Made by a program: the position numbers and the translations under genes. The notes below the pieces were generated by a model. That model was not told the origin of the DNA, searched no databases, and saw only the letters and a program-made list of their open reading frames with translations. Of a stretch of 6,401 nt of DNA, positions 5,982 to 6,401 are shown one piece after another. Position 1 is the stretch's first letter. The number at the start of each line of letters is the position of its first letter. Source of the stretch: an uncultured Oscillospiraceae bacterium (GTDB lineage Bacteria; Bacillota; Clostridia; Oscillospirales; Oscillospiraceae); assembly GCA_934636305.1 (NCBI GenBank), contig CAKUAM010000095.1, forward strand, positions 1 through 6,401, read 5' to 3'.

Positions 5982-6136
5982 ACAAACAAAAATCTGTGAC
6001 AGACCGGCACGTATTCCCCGCCGGGCCAACCCTGCGGTCACAGGCAGCTCCCGCAGCATTTCGGCGGGATTCCCTTTCCTGAGCGGCCACTGCCTGTGTC
6101 TGCCGCCCGGTACTCTTGAAGCCCGCGCCTCTATCT
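5971..6136 (-). ncRNA. Lysine riboswitch (L-box) aptamer
   Basis: Read on the minus strand, the leader matches L-box aptamers such as that of Bacillus subtilis lysC. It begins AGATAGAGGCGCG (6136-6124) and continues CTTCAAGAGTA (6121-6111), then GGAAAGGGAA (6079-6070), GCCGAAA (6065-6059), TTGGCC (6029-6024) and GGTCTGTCA (6005-5997), and closes with GCGCTATC (5978-5971). P1 is GATAG (6135-6131) with CTATC (5975-5971). Enclosed helices are GCGGC/GCCGC (6106-6102 with 6087-6083), CTGCGG/CCGCAG (6056-6051 with 6037-6032), CCGGC/GCCGG (6024-6020 with 6008-6004) and CACA/TGTG (5998-5995 with 5984-5981), the expected five-helix junction. It lies just after the promoter and just before a conditional terminator. 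L-box RNAs bind free lysine and in Bacillota repress lysine synthesis and uptake genes. I recognise it by conserved segments and fold, not by a database search. Confidence 0.92.
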
Positions 6137-6150
6137 GGAATTATGGTAGC

Positions 6151-6179
6151 ATTATAGCGCACCTTGTATGGCTTGTAAA
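6151..6179 (-). promoter_or_regulatory. Promoter of the riboswitch-transporter operon
   Basis: On the minus strand, TTTACA (6179-6174) and a consensus TATAAT (6156-6151) are exactly 17 bases apart. Transcription should start near 6144, about eight bases before the aptamer, giving a leader of roughly 300 nt. A strong constitutive promoter fits an operon controlled after initiation by the riboswitch. Confidence 0.9.
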
Positions 6180-6264
6180 GCAAATATTTCGTTAAACATT
6201 CACCTTTTTTGCATGAAAATTCATTCATTTTGCACAATCTGGCCGAGAGTTTTTTGAATTTGAT

Positions 6265-6293
6265 TTGCTTTTGCCGCAATTGTTTGCTATACT
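6265..6293 (+). promoter_or_regulatory. Divergent promoter for the gene starting at 6331
   Basis: TTGCTT (6265-6270) and TATACT (6288-6293) are 17 bases apart, and TGC just upstream of the -10 makes an extended -10. Transcription should start near 6300. The -35 is imperfect, but the extended -10 usually compensates. Confidence 0.7.
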
Positions 6294-6330
6294 ATAAAAA
6301 ATAATGATCATCGGGAGGTATGTAACAGCT

Positions 6331-6401
6331 ATGGCTGATGAAAAAACAATTCTGAGCTACAAGGGACATCCGCTGATGCGCAAGGACAATCTGGTTTATT
6401 A
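6331..6401 (+). CDS. Hypothetical protein, N-terminal fragment (cut by window end)
   Basis: Only 23 codons are visible, opening MADEKTILSYKGHPLMRKDN and continuing LVY. The ATG lies 12 bases after GGGAGG (6313-6318), a rather long gap, but it follows a good divergent promoter and no better start is in view. The phrase 'tykGhPLmRkdn' resembles the start of small uncharacterised proteins of about 90-100 residues that I loosely recall from Clostridia, but I cannot confirm this from so short a piece. There is no signal peptide; the visible part is hydrophilic and probably cytoplasmic. It is transcribed away from the lysine transporter operon and is not necessarily related to it. Function unknown. 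Confidence 0.7.
   Translation, partial: MADEKTILSYKGHPLMRKDNLVY

Noticed and set aside
6061..6100. Cobalamin-riboswitch-like phrases (AAAGGGAATCCCG, GAGCTGCC) in the leader
   Set aside because: Some phrases resemble a B12 aptamer, but the order of all conserved blocks and the helix set fit the lysine aptamer far better, and the downstream genes are an amino-acid importer.
5850..6144. T-box leader in front of the transporter
   Set aside because: TGGAACCG at 5968-5961 recalls a T-box sequence, but it is part of the L-box antiterminator strand. There is no T-box stem I or specifier, and the aptamer is fully accounted for as lysine-type.
5980..6279. A 99-codon open frame on the minus strand upstream of the lipoprotein gene
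   Set aside because: It runs through the promoter and most of the lysine aptamer, and starts upstream of the predicted transcription start, so it cannot be translated from that transcript.
6320..6325. ATG-TAA start-stop pair just before the 6331 gene
   Set aside because: The ATG is only one base after GGAGG, too close for initiation. It is probably chance within the spacer.

Overview
The window looks like chromosomal core sequence from a moderately GC-rich Gram-positive anaerobe, most likely class Clostridia and perhaps Oscillospirales or a related gut lineage. The clues are strong AGGAGG-type ribosome binding sites, an IreB-family protein (a Bacillota family), an L-box lysine riboswitch, a lipoprotein substrate-binding protein, and C/G-rich third codon positions next to AT-rich promoters. 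The genus is inference; nothing in the window fixes it.

Layout. Positions 1-147 hold the last 48 codons of pheS and 162-2546 the complete pheT, so the left end is the phenylalanyl-tRNA synthetase operon. A 375-base gap follows (2547-2921). It holds a 16-bp perfect hairpin without a T-tract, a short T-tract terminator, a roughly 116-bp nested imperfect palindrome that looks like a small repeat element, a 20-bp perfect hairpin, and then the ireB promoter. The 81-codon ireB (2922-3167) stands alone on the plus strand and ends at a bidirectional terminator (3177-3218).

The terminator is shared with a convergent minus-strand operon. Read on the minus strand, this operon encodes a substrate-binding lipoprotein (5843-4923), a permease (4834-3959) and an ATPase (3957-3217) of the polar amino-acid uptake ABC family. 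An intercistronic hairpin separates the lipoprotein gene from the other two. The operon starts from a near-consensus promoter (6151-6179), and its roughly 300-nt leader contains a recognisable lysine riboswitch aptamer (6136-5971) followed by a mutually exclusive antiterminator and terminator. This makes lysine the best-supported substrate: high intracellular lysine should close P1, free the terminator and switch the importer off. A divergent promoter (6265-6293) then drives a gene starting at 6331 and cut by the window end; its 23 visible residues give no firm function.

The most informative result is the riboswitch, because it gives a substrate to a transporter that protein homology alone would only call 'amino acid'. 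I found no evidence of a wholly new system. The least explained sequence is the palindrome-rich gap after pheT.
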